A stretch of 33,938 nt of DNA from Shewanella surugensis (GTDB lineage Bacteria > Pseudomonadota > Gammaproteobacteria > Enterobacterales > Shewanellaceae): NCBI RefSeq assembly GCF_023284005.1, contig NZ_JAKIKS010000060.1, positions 1 through 33,938 of the forward strand, read 5' to 3'. Position numbers and translations under genes: made by a program. Shown here piece after piece: positions 25,798-33,507 of the stretch (the stretch's first letter is position 1; the number at the start of each line of letters is the position of its first letter). The notes under the pieces are model-generated. The model was not told the DNA's origin and did not search any database. It was given only the letters and a program-made list of their open reading frames with translations.

Positions 25798-26203
25798 CAC
25801 ATTATTCTTCTTTTTTACTAATAGCTGTTTAATTTAACGACTTTTGTCATCCACCCCTATAGCATTTAACTTCTGAATCGATTCAATAGCTTATTTATCG
25901 TTTAATTAATAACCTTTATGTATTTTTTTTAATACAATCACCTCAAAAGAGTATAAATTTCATCAAATATCCTACAAGTGTTTATATCAATAACGATTCT
26001 ATCGACCACAAAAAATGATAATCACTTGGCAATAAAATATTGTCCTATTTTAGAAGGCTGTAATAACATGTAATATATATTCTCCTCTCAACATGTATTT
26101 ATAAAAATGTATTTAAATTCAGTGTAATAACAATTTACATTCTATTTTTAATTACAAAACAACAACATTAACATACCCTTTATCGCCATAAGATATAGAT
26201 AAA
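25798..26203. other. AT-rich divergent spacer upstream of pilA
   Basis: About 400 bp without a supportable gene, strongly AT-rich. It should hold the promoter of the barrel gene and distal control sites for pilA. AACATGTA occurs twice (about 26066 and 26089). ATACCCTTTA (26173-26182) has an exact inverted partner, TAAAGGGTAT (26293-26302), 110 bp away, enclosing the pilA upstream direct repeats. Confidence 0.45.
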
Positions 26204-26281
26204 GATACTCATACGTTCATGATCTGTACTACCTTTATACTATCATTCAAGTACGAATTCGAGCTGATACTCATATGCTCA
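26204..26281 (+). promoter_or_regulatory. Paired 16-bp direct repeats upstream of pilA
   Basis: GATACTCATACGTTCA (26204-26219) and GATACTCATATGCTCA (26266-26281) match at 14 of 16 positions, both differences being transitions. Their starts are 62 bp apart, close to six helical turns, so bound proteins would face the same side. A TATAAG at 26300-26305 could be the -10 of the pilA promoter, placing the second repeat over the -35. This suits an activator. A PilR/sigma-54 promoter was looked for and not found. Confidence 0.45.
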
Positions 26282-26341
26282 ACAACGGGCTGTAAAGGGT
26301 ATAAGTTTAAAAAAAACAACATTTAACTGGAGAGAAAGCTA

Positions 26342-26860
26342 ATGGATACTCAAGTCATGGATGGCAGGGGACATAAACCTCTTCATTCTATTCAATCAAC
26401 TCATTCAACATCCAGCATTACTGCGACTAAGATGACTCCCATGAAAAACCAAGGGTTCACCCTTATCGAACTCATGATAGTGGTAGCCATCATCGGTATC
26501 TTAGCCGCTGTCGCCCTACCCGCTTATCGTGACTACACCGCCACAGCTCATGGTGCTGGTGCCATGAAAGGGGTAGCTTCTTTTACTACCAAAGCAGTAA
26601 CTTGTGTCCAAGCTGGGGTTTCTTGCACATCGATTAATGAAGAGATTACTGATGATGCTAAACTCACAGCAAGCGCAACATTTGCTGAAGGAACTGGAGG
26701 AACATTAGCCTTTAATGACGGAACTTGTACTGTTACCGCCACCATTACTAATGACGGTTTATTAAGTTACACAGCCGATCTGACCGCAGATGCATCTGGG
26801 GCAACTAAAGCACAGTGCGCAGAAGGCTCAGGAGCCGATGCTGCACCCGATGCATCGTAA
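26342..26860 (+). CDS. pilA: Type IVa major pilin precursor with a long leader
   Basis: This 172-residue prepilin has the cleavage motif KNQG|FTLIELMIVVAIIGILAAVALPAY. Processing by PilD after Gly38 and N-methylation of Phe39 gives a 134-residue pilin with the essential Glu5 (precursor Glu43). The globular part has Cys88, Cys95, Cys129 and Cys159; the last pair can form the usual D-loop disulfide, and the first may form a second. The chosen ATG has a good GGAG 10 bases upstream and yields a 38-residue leader. The internal ATG at 26441 would give a normal 5-residue leader but has no Shine-Dalgarno. A stem-loop follows the stop, then pilB. Confidence 0.93.
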   Translation: MDTQVMDGRGHKPLHSIQSTHSTSSITATKMTPMKNQGFTLIELMIVVAIIGILAAVALPAYRDYTATAHGAGAMKGVASFTTKAVTCVQAGVSCTSINEEITDDAKLTASATFAEGTGGTLAFNDGTCTVTATITNDGLLSYTADLTADASGATKAQCAEGSGADAAPDAS

Positions 26861-26876
26861 ATTAATATGAAGTCAA

Positions 26877-26917
26877 CTCAACTATTGGTTTATTCAATCT
26901 TGAAGCCAATAGTTGAG
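26877..26917 (+). terminator. pilA-pilB intercistronic stem-loop
   Basis: CTCAACTATTGG (26877-26888) pairs perfectly with CCAATAGTTGAG (26906-26917), a 12-bp stem with a 17-base loop, just past the pilA stop. No T tract follows, so it probably protects the pilA mRNA 3' end or causes partial termination, allowing far more pilin than PilB/C/D. Confidence 0.65.
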
Positions 26918-26946
26918 ATTCATGCATAAACTAAAGGGGTTATTCA

Positions 26947-28722
26947 ATGCCGGCTCCTGCCATCAATAGCTCCTCCCTTTCTGGCCTCTCTAGCCTCTTT
27001 GTCAAACACGGTCTTATCGATGAACAGCAAATCAGCACGGCTCAACAACAAGCCAAAAACCAACAACAAAGCCTGATCAGTCATCTCGTCCATAGCGAAC
27101 TTGCCAGCGCCCACGATATTGCCGAATTATTGCACCAAGAATACGGTACCACTTTATATGATCTCAGCGAGCTTGAACTAGACACTCTTGATGACGATAT
27201 TCTCAACAAGAAGCTCATCGAGAAACATAATTGTTTACCGCTGTATAAACGCAATAATCGCCTTTATGTCGCCACATCTGATCCCACCAATATTGCTGCG
27301 TTAGAAGATTTTCAATTTAGCGCTGGTATGCATACCGAAGCCATATTGGTGGAAGAAGACAAGCTCACTCACACCATTAATCGCTTATTTGATCTCGATA
27401 CCGACTCCAATTACTTAAGCCAAGTCGATGAAGAGGCCTTGCTCAGCCTGGACACTTTCGATGAAATCCAAGCTTTAAATGAACAAGATGATGATAACAC
27501 TCCAAAGAACGACCCAAAAGATGATGCCCCCATTGTGGTGTACCTCAATAATACCTTGGCCAAAGCTATTCACCGAGGCGCCTCGGATTTACATTTTGAA
27601 CCTTATGAGCACAGCTATCGAATCCGTTTTCGCATCGATGGTATTTTACATTTAATCGCCCAGCCCCCTATTGCTTTAGCTTCTCGCATAGCTGCGCGCT
27701 TAAAAGTCATGGCAAAACTGGATATTGCCGAGCGCCGCGTGCCTCAAGATGGCCGTATAAAACTTCCTTTAAGTCATAGCAAAAGCAACAACAAAAATCA
27801 CAATAAAGGTAAACCTAAATCTATCGATTTTAGGGTCAGTACCTTGCCCACGCTTTGGGGCGAGAAAATCGTCATGCGTATTCTCGACTCCTCATCGGCT
27901 CAATTAGGTATTGAAAAACTCGGCTTTGATCCTACGCAGAAAAACCTCTATCAAGATATGCTCGCCAAACCTCAAGGCATGATTTTAGTCACCGGCCCGA
28001 CCGGTTCGGGTAAAACCGTTTCGCTTTATACCGGCCTTAATAGATTGAATACCGAAGAGCGGAATATTTCCACCGCCGAAGATCCGGTTGAAATTAATCT
28101 GGAAGGCGTCAATCAAGTGCATATCAACCTCAAAGCAGGACTCACCTTCGCTTCAGCCTTACGCTCATTTCTACGCCAAGATCCAGATGTGATCATGGTA
28201 GGCGAAATACGCGATCTTGAAACGGCTGAAATAGCCATAAAAGCGGCGCAGACGGGGCATTTAGTTCTATCGACATTACACACTAACTCGGCAGCCGAGA
28301 CCCTCACACGTCTACTAAACATGGGCGTTCCCGGCTATAATATTGCCAGCTCTATTACCTTAATTATTGCACAGCGGCTAACGAGGCGCCTTTGCCCCCA
28401 TTGTAAAAAGCAAGAATCTATACCTGATAATGAACTACTCAGTTTAGGCTTTACAGAACAACAAATTGACCAAGGTATTGATTCTTTTCAAGCCATTGGA
28501 TGCGAACATTGTTCTGGCGGCTATAAGGGGCGTGTAGGGATCTATGAGATGCTCTCTATGACTCAAACCATTGCCGATACCATCATGCAAGGCGGTAATT
28601 CTTTGGATATTGCCAATCAAGCGAAGAAACAAGGTATGCAAGATTTACGTCTATCTGGATTACTAAAAGTCATAGAAGGTGTCACCAGTCTGGCTGAAAT
28701 TAATCGCGTCACGCAATGGTAA
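26947..28722 (+). CDS. pilB: Type IV pilus assembly (extension) ATPase
   Basis: This 591-residue hexameric ATPase powers pilus extension at the inner membrane. It has an N-terminal MshE/GspE-N type domain (about 15-150), then the motor. Walker A is GPTGSGKT (350-357), the Asp box lies near EDPVE (378-382), Walker B is DVIMVGEIRD (414-423) and the His box near STLHTN (442-447). The tetracysteine zinc motif is Cys483/Cys486/Cys519/Cys522. Typical PilB is about 566-570 residues. The extra length includes a Ser/Asn/Lys-rich insertion (about 275-291) between DGRIKLP and the IDFRVSTLP strand. AAGGGG gives a strong ribosome-binding site. Confidence 0.96.
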   Translation: MPAPAINSSSLSGLSSLFVKHGLIDEQQISTAQQQAKNQQQSLISHLVHSELASAHDIAELLHQEYGTTLYDLSELELDTLDDDILNKKLIEKHNCLPLYKRNNRLYVATSDPTNIAALEDFQFSAGMHTEAILVEEDKLTHTINRLFDLDTDSNYLSQVDEEALLSLDTFDEIQALNEQDDDNTPKNDPKDDAPIVVYLNNTLAKAIHRGASDLHFEPYEHSYRIRFRIDGILHLIAQPPIALASRIAARLKVMAKLDIAERRVPQDGRIKLPLSHSKSNNKNHNKGKPKSIDFRVSTLPTLWGEKIVMRILDSSSAQLGIEKLGFDPTQKNLYQDMLAKPQGMILVTGPTGSGKTVSLYTGLNRLNTEERNISTAEDPVEINLEGVNQVHINLKAGLTFASALRSFLRQDPDVIMVGEIRDLETAEIAIKAAQTGHLVLSTLHTNSAAETLTRLLNMGVPGYNIASSITLIIAQRLTRRLCPHCKKQESIPDNELLSLGFTEQQIDQGIDSFQAIGCEHCSGGYKGRVGIYEMLSMTQTIADTIMQGGNSLDIANQAKKQGMQDLRLSGLLKVIEGVTSLAEINRVTQW

Positions 28723-28792
28723 TCAGCATCAATCAATGAATGCTTCCTCTCATTATCTCAGCGCCATGAACACTGAAACTTAAGGATGTAGC

Positions 28793-30049
28793 ATGAGCAG
28801 TGCCAGTAGAGTGACACTCAAACGTCAAACCAGACCAGTGCCTAAAATTTCAGTATACCTTTGGCAAGGACTCAATAAGCAAGGCGATAAAATATCAGGA
28901 GATCTGCGTGGCAGCAGCATGGCCGAGATCCGCAGTAAATTAAAATCTCAAGGGATCAGACCTAAACGAGTCCGCAGACAATCCAAACCGCTTTTTAAAC
29001 TCCCTCCCCCTAGAGTGTCAGCCATGGATATTGCCATGATGACTCGGCAAATTGCCACAATGTTGACAGCAGGCGTCCCATTAGTCACGAGTATTGAGCT
29101 CATTGCTAGAGGACATGAAAAAATCAAAATGCGAGAATTGCTTGGACAAATTCTTGATGATGTGCGATCGGGTACCCCCCTTTCTGATTCCCTAAAACCT
29201 CACAGACTTTATTTTGATGACTTATTTGTCGACTTAGTGGCGGCAGGGGAACATGCTGGTGCGTTAGAAACAGTATTCGAGCGCATCGCCCTCTATAAAG
29301 AAAAAGCTGAGCAATTAAAATCAAAAATAAAAAAAGCCTTGTTTTATCCCATCACAGTCGTCATTGTGGCCGTTGCCGTCACCTCTATGTTGTTGCTGTT
29401 TGTGGTTCCTCAATTTGAGGAAATCTTTCATGGCTTTGGTGCTGAGCTACCTGCTTTTACTCAATTTGTTATCCAAATATCAAAAGGGTTGCAAGCCACT
29501 TGGCATTTAATGGCAATTGGTCTTATTATAGGCATAATAATATTTGTACGAATGCATCGTAAGTCGCTATTTTTCAGAGATAAAGTCGATGCTTTAGTAC
29601 TAAAAATTCCTGTGATTGGTCAAATTTTTCATAAAGGTGCCATGGCGCGCTTTGCCAGAACACTCGCTACCACATTTGGTGCGGGTGTACCACTCATTGA
29701 TGGATTAGAGTCAGCAGCAGGCGCATCGGGTAATGCCGTATATCGTGATGCCGTAATGAAAATGAGAGAACAAGTCATATCAGGTATGCAAATGAATATA
29801 GCTATGCATACCACAGGGTTATTTCCTGATATGCTGGTCCAAATGGTCATGATTGGTGAAGAATCAGGCTCTTTAGATAACATGCTCAATAAAGTTGCCA
29901 ACATTTATGAAATGCAAGTTGATGATGCCGTCGACGGGCTAACCAGCTTAATAGAACCGATCATGATGGTTGTTATCGGCACTTTAGTCGGCGGTTTAAT
30001 CGTTGCAATGTATTTACCTATTTTTCAGATGGGAAAAATAGTTAGCTAA
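28793..30049 (+). CDS. pilC: Type IV pilus inner-membrane platform protein
   Basis: This 418-residue polytopic protein is the platform on which PilB acts. Two repeated T2SSF domains start near residues 80 (IAMMTRQIATMLTAGVPL) and 285 (RFARTLATTFGAGVPLIDGL). Membrane helices lie at about 184-206, 237-253 and 390-412. The VAAGEHAG...LETVFERIA and MIGEESGSLDNML motifs are characteristic. Length is slightly above the usual 405-410 because of the N-terminal 20 residues. AAGGA precedes the ATG. It follows pilB by 70 bp and precedes pilD by 109 bp. Confidence 0.97.
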   Translation: MSSASRVTLKRQTRPVPKISVYLWQGLNKQGDKISGDLRGSSMAEIRSKLKSQGIRPKRVRRQSKPLFKLPPPRVSAMDIAMMTRQIATMLTAGVPLVTSIELIARGHEKIKMRELLGQILDDVRSGTPLSDSLKPHRLYFDDLFVDLVAAGEHAGALETVFERIALYKEKAEQLKSKIKKALFYPITVVIVAVAVTSMLLLFVVPQFEEIFHGFGAELPAFTQFVIQISKGLQATWHLMAIGLIIGIIIFVRMHRKSLFFRDKVDALVLKIPVIGQIFHKGAMARFARTLATTFGAGVPLIDGLESAAGASGNAVYRDAVMKMREQVISGMQMNIAMHTTGLFPDMLVQMVMIGEESGSLDNMLNKVANIYEMQVDDAVDGLTSLIEPIMMVVIGTLVGGLIVAMYLPIFQMGKIVS

Positions 30050-30158
30050 TATAATGGATTATAATAAAAGCAGCACAATCACAAAAACCTTGTTCTTTAA
30101 TTATAAAGACATCAAAAACAAATAATCTAGCTTATTAAAAAATAGAAATAAGAAAATA

Positions 30159-31070
30159 ATGACCGAATTTGTTATCCTACTCAATCAAAATCAATGGCTT
30201 TTTATTGTCATCAGCTTTATTTTTGCAGCCATTTTAGGCAGCTTTTTAAACGTGGTTATTCATCGTTTACCTGTAATGATGAAGCGTCAATGGCAGCAAG
30301 AATGTAACGAGTACTTATCTCAATACCACCCAAATATTTCAAAGCAACACCAGCAAGATTTAACTGATCCTATTGATGAATTCCCCCAACGCTATAATTT
30401 AGCCATCCCTGCTTCAAGCTGCCCTAATTGCCATGCTCACATTAAATCTCATCAAAATATTCCAATCTTCAGCTGGTTCATCTTAAAAGGCCGATGCCCA
30501 CAATGCCAAACACCTATTTCAGCGCGCTATCCCTTCATTGAATTCATTAGTGCTGGACTCATCGCTTTTCTTGCTTGGCACTATGGTCCCACAAGCCAAT
30601 TCATTTTTTCAGCCATACTGACACTCAGCTTAATTGTCCTCACAGCAATTGATATTGATGAAATGTTACTGCCCGATCAAATGACACTACCCTTACTCTG
30701 GCTCGGTATCATCGTTAATTTAAACATGGGATTTGTGTCATTACACGATGCCATCTTAGGCGCTATTGCCGGATATCTCAGTCTTTGGTTCGTCTACTGG
30801 GGATTCAAATTGCTCACTAATAAAGAAGGCATGGGTTACGGAGATTTCAAACTGTTAGCCGTATTAGGAGCATGGATGGGTTGGCAAATGCTACCTATTA
30901 TCATCTTACTATCATCTGTTGTTGGTGCAGCGGTGGGTATTTTGATGATAATCACTAAACAAAAAAAATATAGTCAAGCCATCCCTTTTGGACCTTATCT
31001 TGCCGCTGCGGGTTGGATAGCTATGATCTGGGGCGGGCCACTACTTAATAGATATTTGTCCTATTTATAA
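30159..31070 (+). CDS. pilD: Prepilin peptidase / N-methyltransferase
   Basis: This 303-residue bifunctional membrane aspartyl protease cleaves type IV prepilins and methylates the new N-terminus. A GSFLNVVIHRLP segment (27-38) opens the protein. The zinc-binding cytoplasmic loop has Cys88/Cys91 (CPNC) and Cys113/Cys116 (CPQC). The catalytic aspartates lie in AIDIDEMLLPD (163-173) and GMGYGDFK (Asp229). Several hydrophobic helices follow. PilD usually also serves type II secretion. The ribosome-binding site is weak. In E. coli this gene is absent from the equivalent location, where hofC is separated from coaE by guaC. Confidence 0.97.
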   Translation: MTEFVILLNQNQWLFIVISFIFAAILGSFLNVVIHRLPVMMKRQWQQECNEYLSQYHPNISKQHQQDLTDPIDEFPQRYNLAIPASSCPNCHAHIKSHQNIPIFSWFILKGRCPQCQTPISARYPFIEFISAGLIAFLAWHYGPTSQFIFSAILTLSLIVLTAIDIDEMLLPDQMTLPLLWLGIIVNLNMGFVSLHDAILGAIAGYLSLWFVYWGFKLLTNKEGMGYGDFKLLAVLGAWMGWQMLPIIILLSSVVGAAVGILMIITKQKKYSQAIPFGPYLAAAGWIAMIWGGPLLNRYLSYL

Positions 31071-31086
31071 CAATAAGAAAATAATT

Positions 31087-31704
31087 ATGTCTAAATTTAT
31101 AGTAGGTTTAACGGGTGGGATAGGAAGTGGGAAAACAACCGTTGCCAACCTTTTTGCCGATTGCGGTATCACTCTAATTGATGCCGATGTCATTGCAAGA
31201 CAAGTCGTTGATCTAGGATCCGAGGGGTTAGCTCAAATAAGCGATCACTTCGGAAACAATATTCTTTTAGAAACAGGCTTTCTCAACAGATGTAAGTTAA
31301 GAGAGATCATTTTCACTCATCCTTCTGAGCGAGAGTGGTTAGATGCATTATTACATCCCATGATCCGCGCAGAAATACAGCACCAAGTAGATTTGGCCAC
31401 ATCAAACTATGTCATTATGGTCGTGCCATTACTTTTTGAAAATGGATTAGACGCAAGAGTTAATCGTACTTTAGTGATCGATGTGACACCTGAGTTACAA
31501 AAAGAGCGTACTATGCTCCGTGATGCAGTGACTGAAACACAAATAGACAATATCATCGCTAGTCAAATGAGTAGGGGCGACAAGCTGTCAAGAGCGCATG
31601 ATGTTATCAACAACCAAGGAAATCAATCTACACTTAAGGAACAAGTGGCAAAATTACATGCCACTTATTTAATGCTGGCAAGCAGTGTAGATCATACATC
31701 ATGA
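31087..31704 (+). CDS. coaE: Dephospho-CoA kinase
   Basis: This 205-residue P-loop kinase phosphorylates the ribose 3'-OH of dephospho-CoA in the last step of CoA synthesis. The P-loop is GGIGSGKT (10-17); DADVIARQVV (about 33-42) and VPLLFENGLD (about 112-121) are typical CoaE motifs, as is the SRGDKLSRAHDVINN stretch that ends in the conserved N/GG region. It starts 16 bp after pilD and its TGA overlaps the zapD ATG by 4 bases, indicating coupled translation. Confidence 0.97.
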   Translation: MSKFIVGLTGGIGSGKTTVANLFADCGITLIDADVIARQVVDLGSEGLAQISDHFGNNILLETGFLNRCKLREIIFTHPSEREWLDALLHPMIRAEIQHQVDLATSNYVIMVVPLLFENGLDARVNRTLVIDVTPELQKERTMLRDAVTETQIDNIIASQMSRGDKLSRAHDVINNQGNQSTLKEQVAKLHATYLMLASSVDHTS

Positions 31705-32426
31705 ATAAATTAATATTTGAACACCCATTAAATGAAAAGATCCGCAGCTATTTACGCTTAGAATATCTGGATCAACAACTACAAGAAAATCGAGATGAAG
31801 ATCATCAATCTCGATGCTTCGATCCCCTTTTTTCCTTATGTGAATTAACCGAACGCTGCGATTACCGTGGAGAAGTACTAAAAGATCTCGACAGGCAACT
31901 CGCTCAATGGTCAACCAATGATGTTCCTTTAATAGCCTCTATTCCCGATCCTATTTCAGCGATTAAACAAAGCCGAAGTAAACTTAAGATTGCTGAGCGC
32001 CCAGGGATCCGTATTAAACACGACCGCTTTTTAAGTACATTAAGGCAAAGATATAGTATGCCAGGAGCCTGCTGTAATTTCGATCTCCCTCAATTACATT
32101 TTTGGCTGGAAAAACCTTGGCCACAAAGGCAGGAAGAATACCAAAGCTGGAAAGCACAATTCTCCGACTTATTAACCCCGATAAAACTACTCTTAGCAAT
32201 CACTCGGCAGCAAAGTCATTACGAAGAACAATCCGCTACCGATGGCTTTTTTCAAGCCCATAGTGAGCATCCTTTATCTTTAGTCCGAATAAAACTCGAC
32301 CCTATAAATCAATGCTATCCAACTATTAGCGGGCATAAGAATCGATATGCTATTCATTTTATGCAGTTTGATAACCAAAAACATGCAAGTGAAAATATTC
32401 CTTTTCAGTTAGCAACTTGCCCTTAG
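31701..32426 (+). CDS. zapD: Cell division protein ZapD (FtsZ cross-linker)
   Basis: This 241-residue protein starts FEHPLNEKIRSYLRLEYL, the ZapD (YacF) signature, and contains the CCNFDLPQLHFWL motif (about 124-136). ZapD binds the FtsZ C-terminus and bundles protofilaments at the septum. Length is close to E. coli ZapD (247). The ATG overlaps the coaE stop (ATGA), so it depends on coaE translation. Internal PDPISAIKQSRSKLKIAERP is moderately conserved in relatives. Confidence 0.96.
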   Translation: MNKLIFEHPLNEKIRSYLRLEYLDQQLQENRDEDHQSRCFDPLFSLCELTERCDYRGEVLKDLDRQLAQWSTNDVPLIASIPDPISAIKQSRSKLKIAERPGIRIKHDRFLSTLRQRYSMPGACCNFDLPQLHFWLEKPWPQRQEEYQSWKAQFSDLLTPIKLLLAITRQQSHYEEQSATDGFFQAHSEHPLSLVRIKLDPINQCYPTISGHKNRYAIHFMQFDNQKHASENIPFQLATCP

Positions 32427-32459
32427 AAAATACAAAGTGTAACATTCATAATAAGATTT

Positions 32460-32495
32460 AATGAATAAGTGAATGCAGTTTTTCACCTATTCATT
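32460..32495 (+). terminator. Hairpin between zapD and yacG
   Basis: A 13-bp stem with one mismatch (32460-32472 with 32483-32495) encloses a 10-base loop. It lies 33 bp after the zapD stop and is followed by GATTTT, a weak T tract. A TATAAA with extended-minus-10-like context (32506-32511) follows and may drive yacG-mutT; its context TTGGGTATAAA resembles the repeat ends at 21279-21290. Confidence 0.5.
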
Positions 32496-32554
32496 CGATT
32501 TTGGGTATAAAATACTGCTTCAGAACTTTTAGCTACTAGCGAGTTTAATTAAAC

Positions 32555-32767
32555 ATGTCACTTACGGTTACTTGCCCAACTTGCCAACACATTGTCAATT
32601 GGGATGACACTTCACCCTTTAAACCTTTTTGCAGCGAACGCTGTAAACTTATCGATCTTGGTGATTGGGCCTCAGAAAAACATGCCATCCCAGTAAAACC
32701 AGAGTTTGATGCCGATATGTTAGACGATCTTGGTTATGATGAAGCTGACTTTTTTAAACAGGAATAA
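32555..32767 (+). CDS. yacG: DNA gyrase inhibitor / zinc-binding protein YacG
   Basis: This 70-residue protein has a four-cysteine zinc finger, CPTC (7-10) and CSERC (26-30), followed by KLIDLGDWASEKHAIP, the family signature. E. coli YacG (65 residues) binds GyrB and blocks DNA binding by gyrase. The C-terminal tail is acidic, as in relatives. It begins 128 bp after zapD and ends 12 bp before mutT, so the two are probably co-transcribed. Confidence 0.95.
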   Translation: MSLTVTCPTCQHIVNWDDTSPFKPFCSERCKLIDLGDWASEKHAIPVKPEFDADMLDDLGYDEADFFKQE

Positions 32768-32779
32768 ATTTGACCCCAT

Positions 32780-33175
32780 ATGAATAAAAGAATTCATGTC
32801 GCTGTAGGCGTTATTATCAATGAACAAGAGCAAGTTTTAGTCGCAAAACGTCATGCACATTTGCATCAAGGTGGGAAATGGGAATTTCCTGGTGGAAAAG
32901 TAGAGCCTGACGAAACCGTTAGTCAAGCTTTAACCAGAGAGCTAAAAGAAGAAGTCGACCTTGATATTAATCAAACCAGTCCATTGATGGAAATTAGCCA
33001 TGATTATCCTGACAAGCAAGTCAAGCTCGATATTCATTGGGTAAAAGATTTTACCGGTATTGCCGTAGGCCTTGAAGGTCAAGAAATTACTTGGGTAGCC
33101 AAACACGACCTTAACAATTATGATTTTCCTGAGGCCAATAAACCCATTATTAATAAAATCCTAGAAGCAATATAA
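32780..33175 (+). CDS. mutT: 8-oxo-dGTP diphosphatase (MutT)
   Basis: This 131-residue Nudix hydrolase cleans 8-oxo-dGTP from the nucleotide pool. The Nudix box runs 39-61: Gly39, Glu45, then RELKEE (53-58). The conserved glycine near the end of the box is Asp60 here (EEVDL rather than EEVGI). The FPGGKVE turn and early VAVGVI strand match MutT. E. coli MutT is 129 residues. It begins 12 bp after yacG with a poor ribosome-binding site, consistent with coupled expression. In E. coli secA is next to mutT; here IS630-type DNA follows. Confidence 0.93.
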   Translation: MNKRIHVAVGVIINEQEQVLVAKRHAHLHQGGKWEFPGGKVEPDETVSQALTRELKEEVDLDINQTSPLMEISHDYPDKQVKLDIHWVKDFTGIAVGLEGQEITWVAKHDLNNYDFPEANKPIINKILEAI

Positions 33176-33204
33176 CAGTCATTAGCGTCATCATCCACTC
33201 ACAA

Positions 33205-33507
33205 GTGATACTGTGGACAAGCAAAGAAGCAGAGCGACACGCAGTCATGATCATAGATGGTGCAGGCTGTCATACCGATTACATTGTTGATGAATTCAAA
33301 AAGGGTCAGCATCATCAAATTGCCGCCCTATTCACCTGAGCTTAATTCTATCGAGAAAGTATAGAGTTGGATGCATCAGCATTGTCTCGCCAATAGAGTG
33401 TTTATAGTTTACGAAGACATGGTCGATAGCGTTTGTGATGCCTGGAATAACTTTACGAGAGTGCTAAACGAGTGACACAAATGTATTCTAGTACCTTGGC
33501 TCATTAA
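33205..33507 (+). pseudogene. IS630-type transposase remnant (C-terminal part, frameshifted)
   Basis: Three frames must be joined. The first reads VILWTSKEAERHAVMIIDGAGCHTDY to about 33338, with the catalytic-type DGAGCH. A shift near 33317 continues KLPPYSPELNSIEKV, containing the last catalytic Glu (SIEKV) of the DDE triad. An in-frame TAG then stands where a Trp codon is expected before SWMHQHCLANRVF...DAWNNF. A further shift near 33450 gives ESAKRVTQMYSSTLAH and TAA at 33505-33507. The PYSPELN(P/S)IEKVWSW pattern is diagnostic of IS630/Tc1-like transposases. Only the C-terminal third remains, with no N-terminal helix-turn-helix. It directly abuts the stop of the next transposase. Confidence 0.82.

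Noticed and set aside
26260..26300. Sigma-54 promoter for pilA
   Set aside because: The best stretch has GA instead of the -24 GG and the wrong spacing to GC, so it does not meet the consensus.
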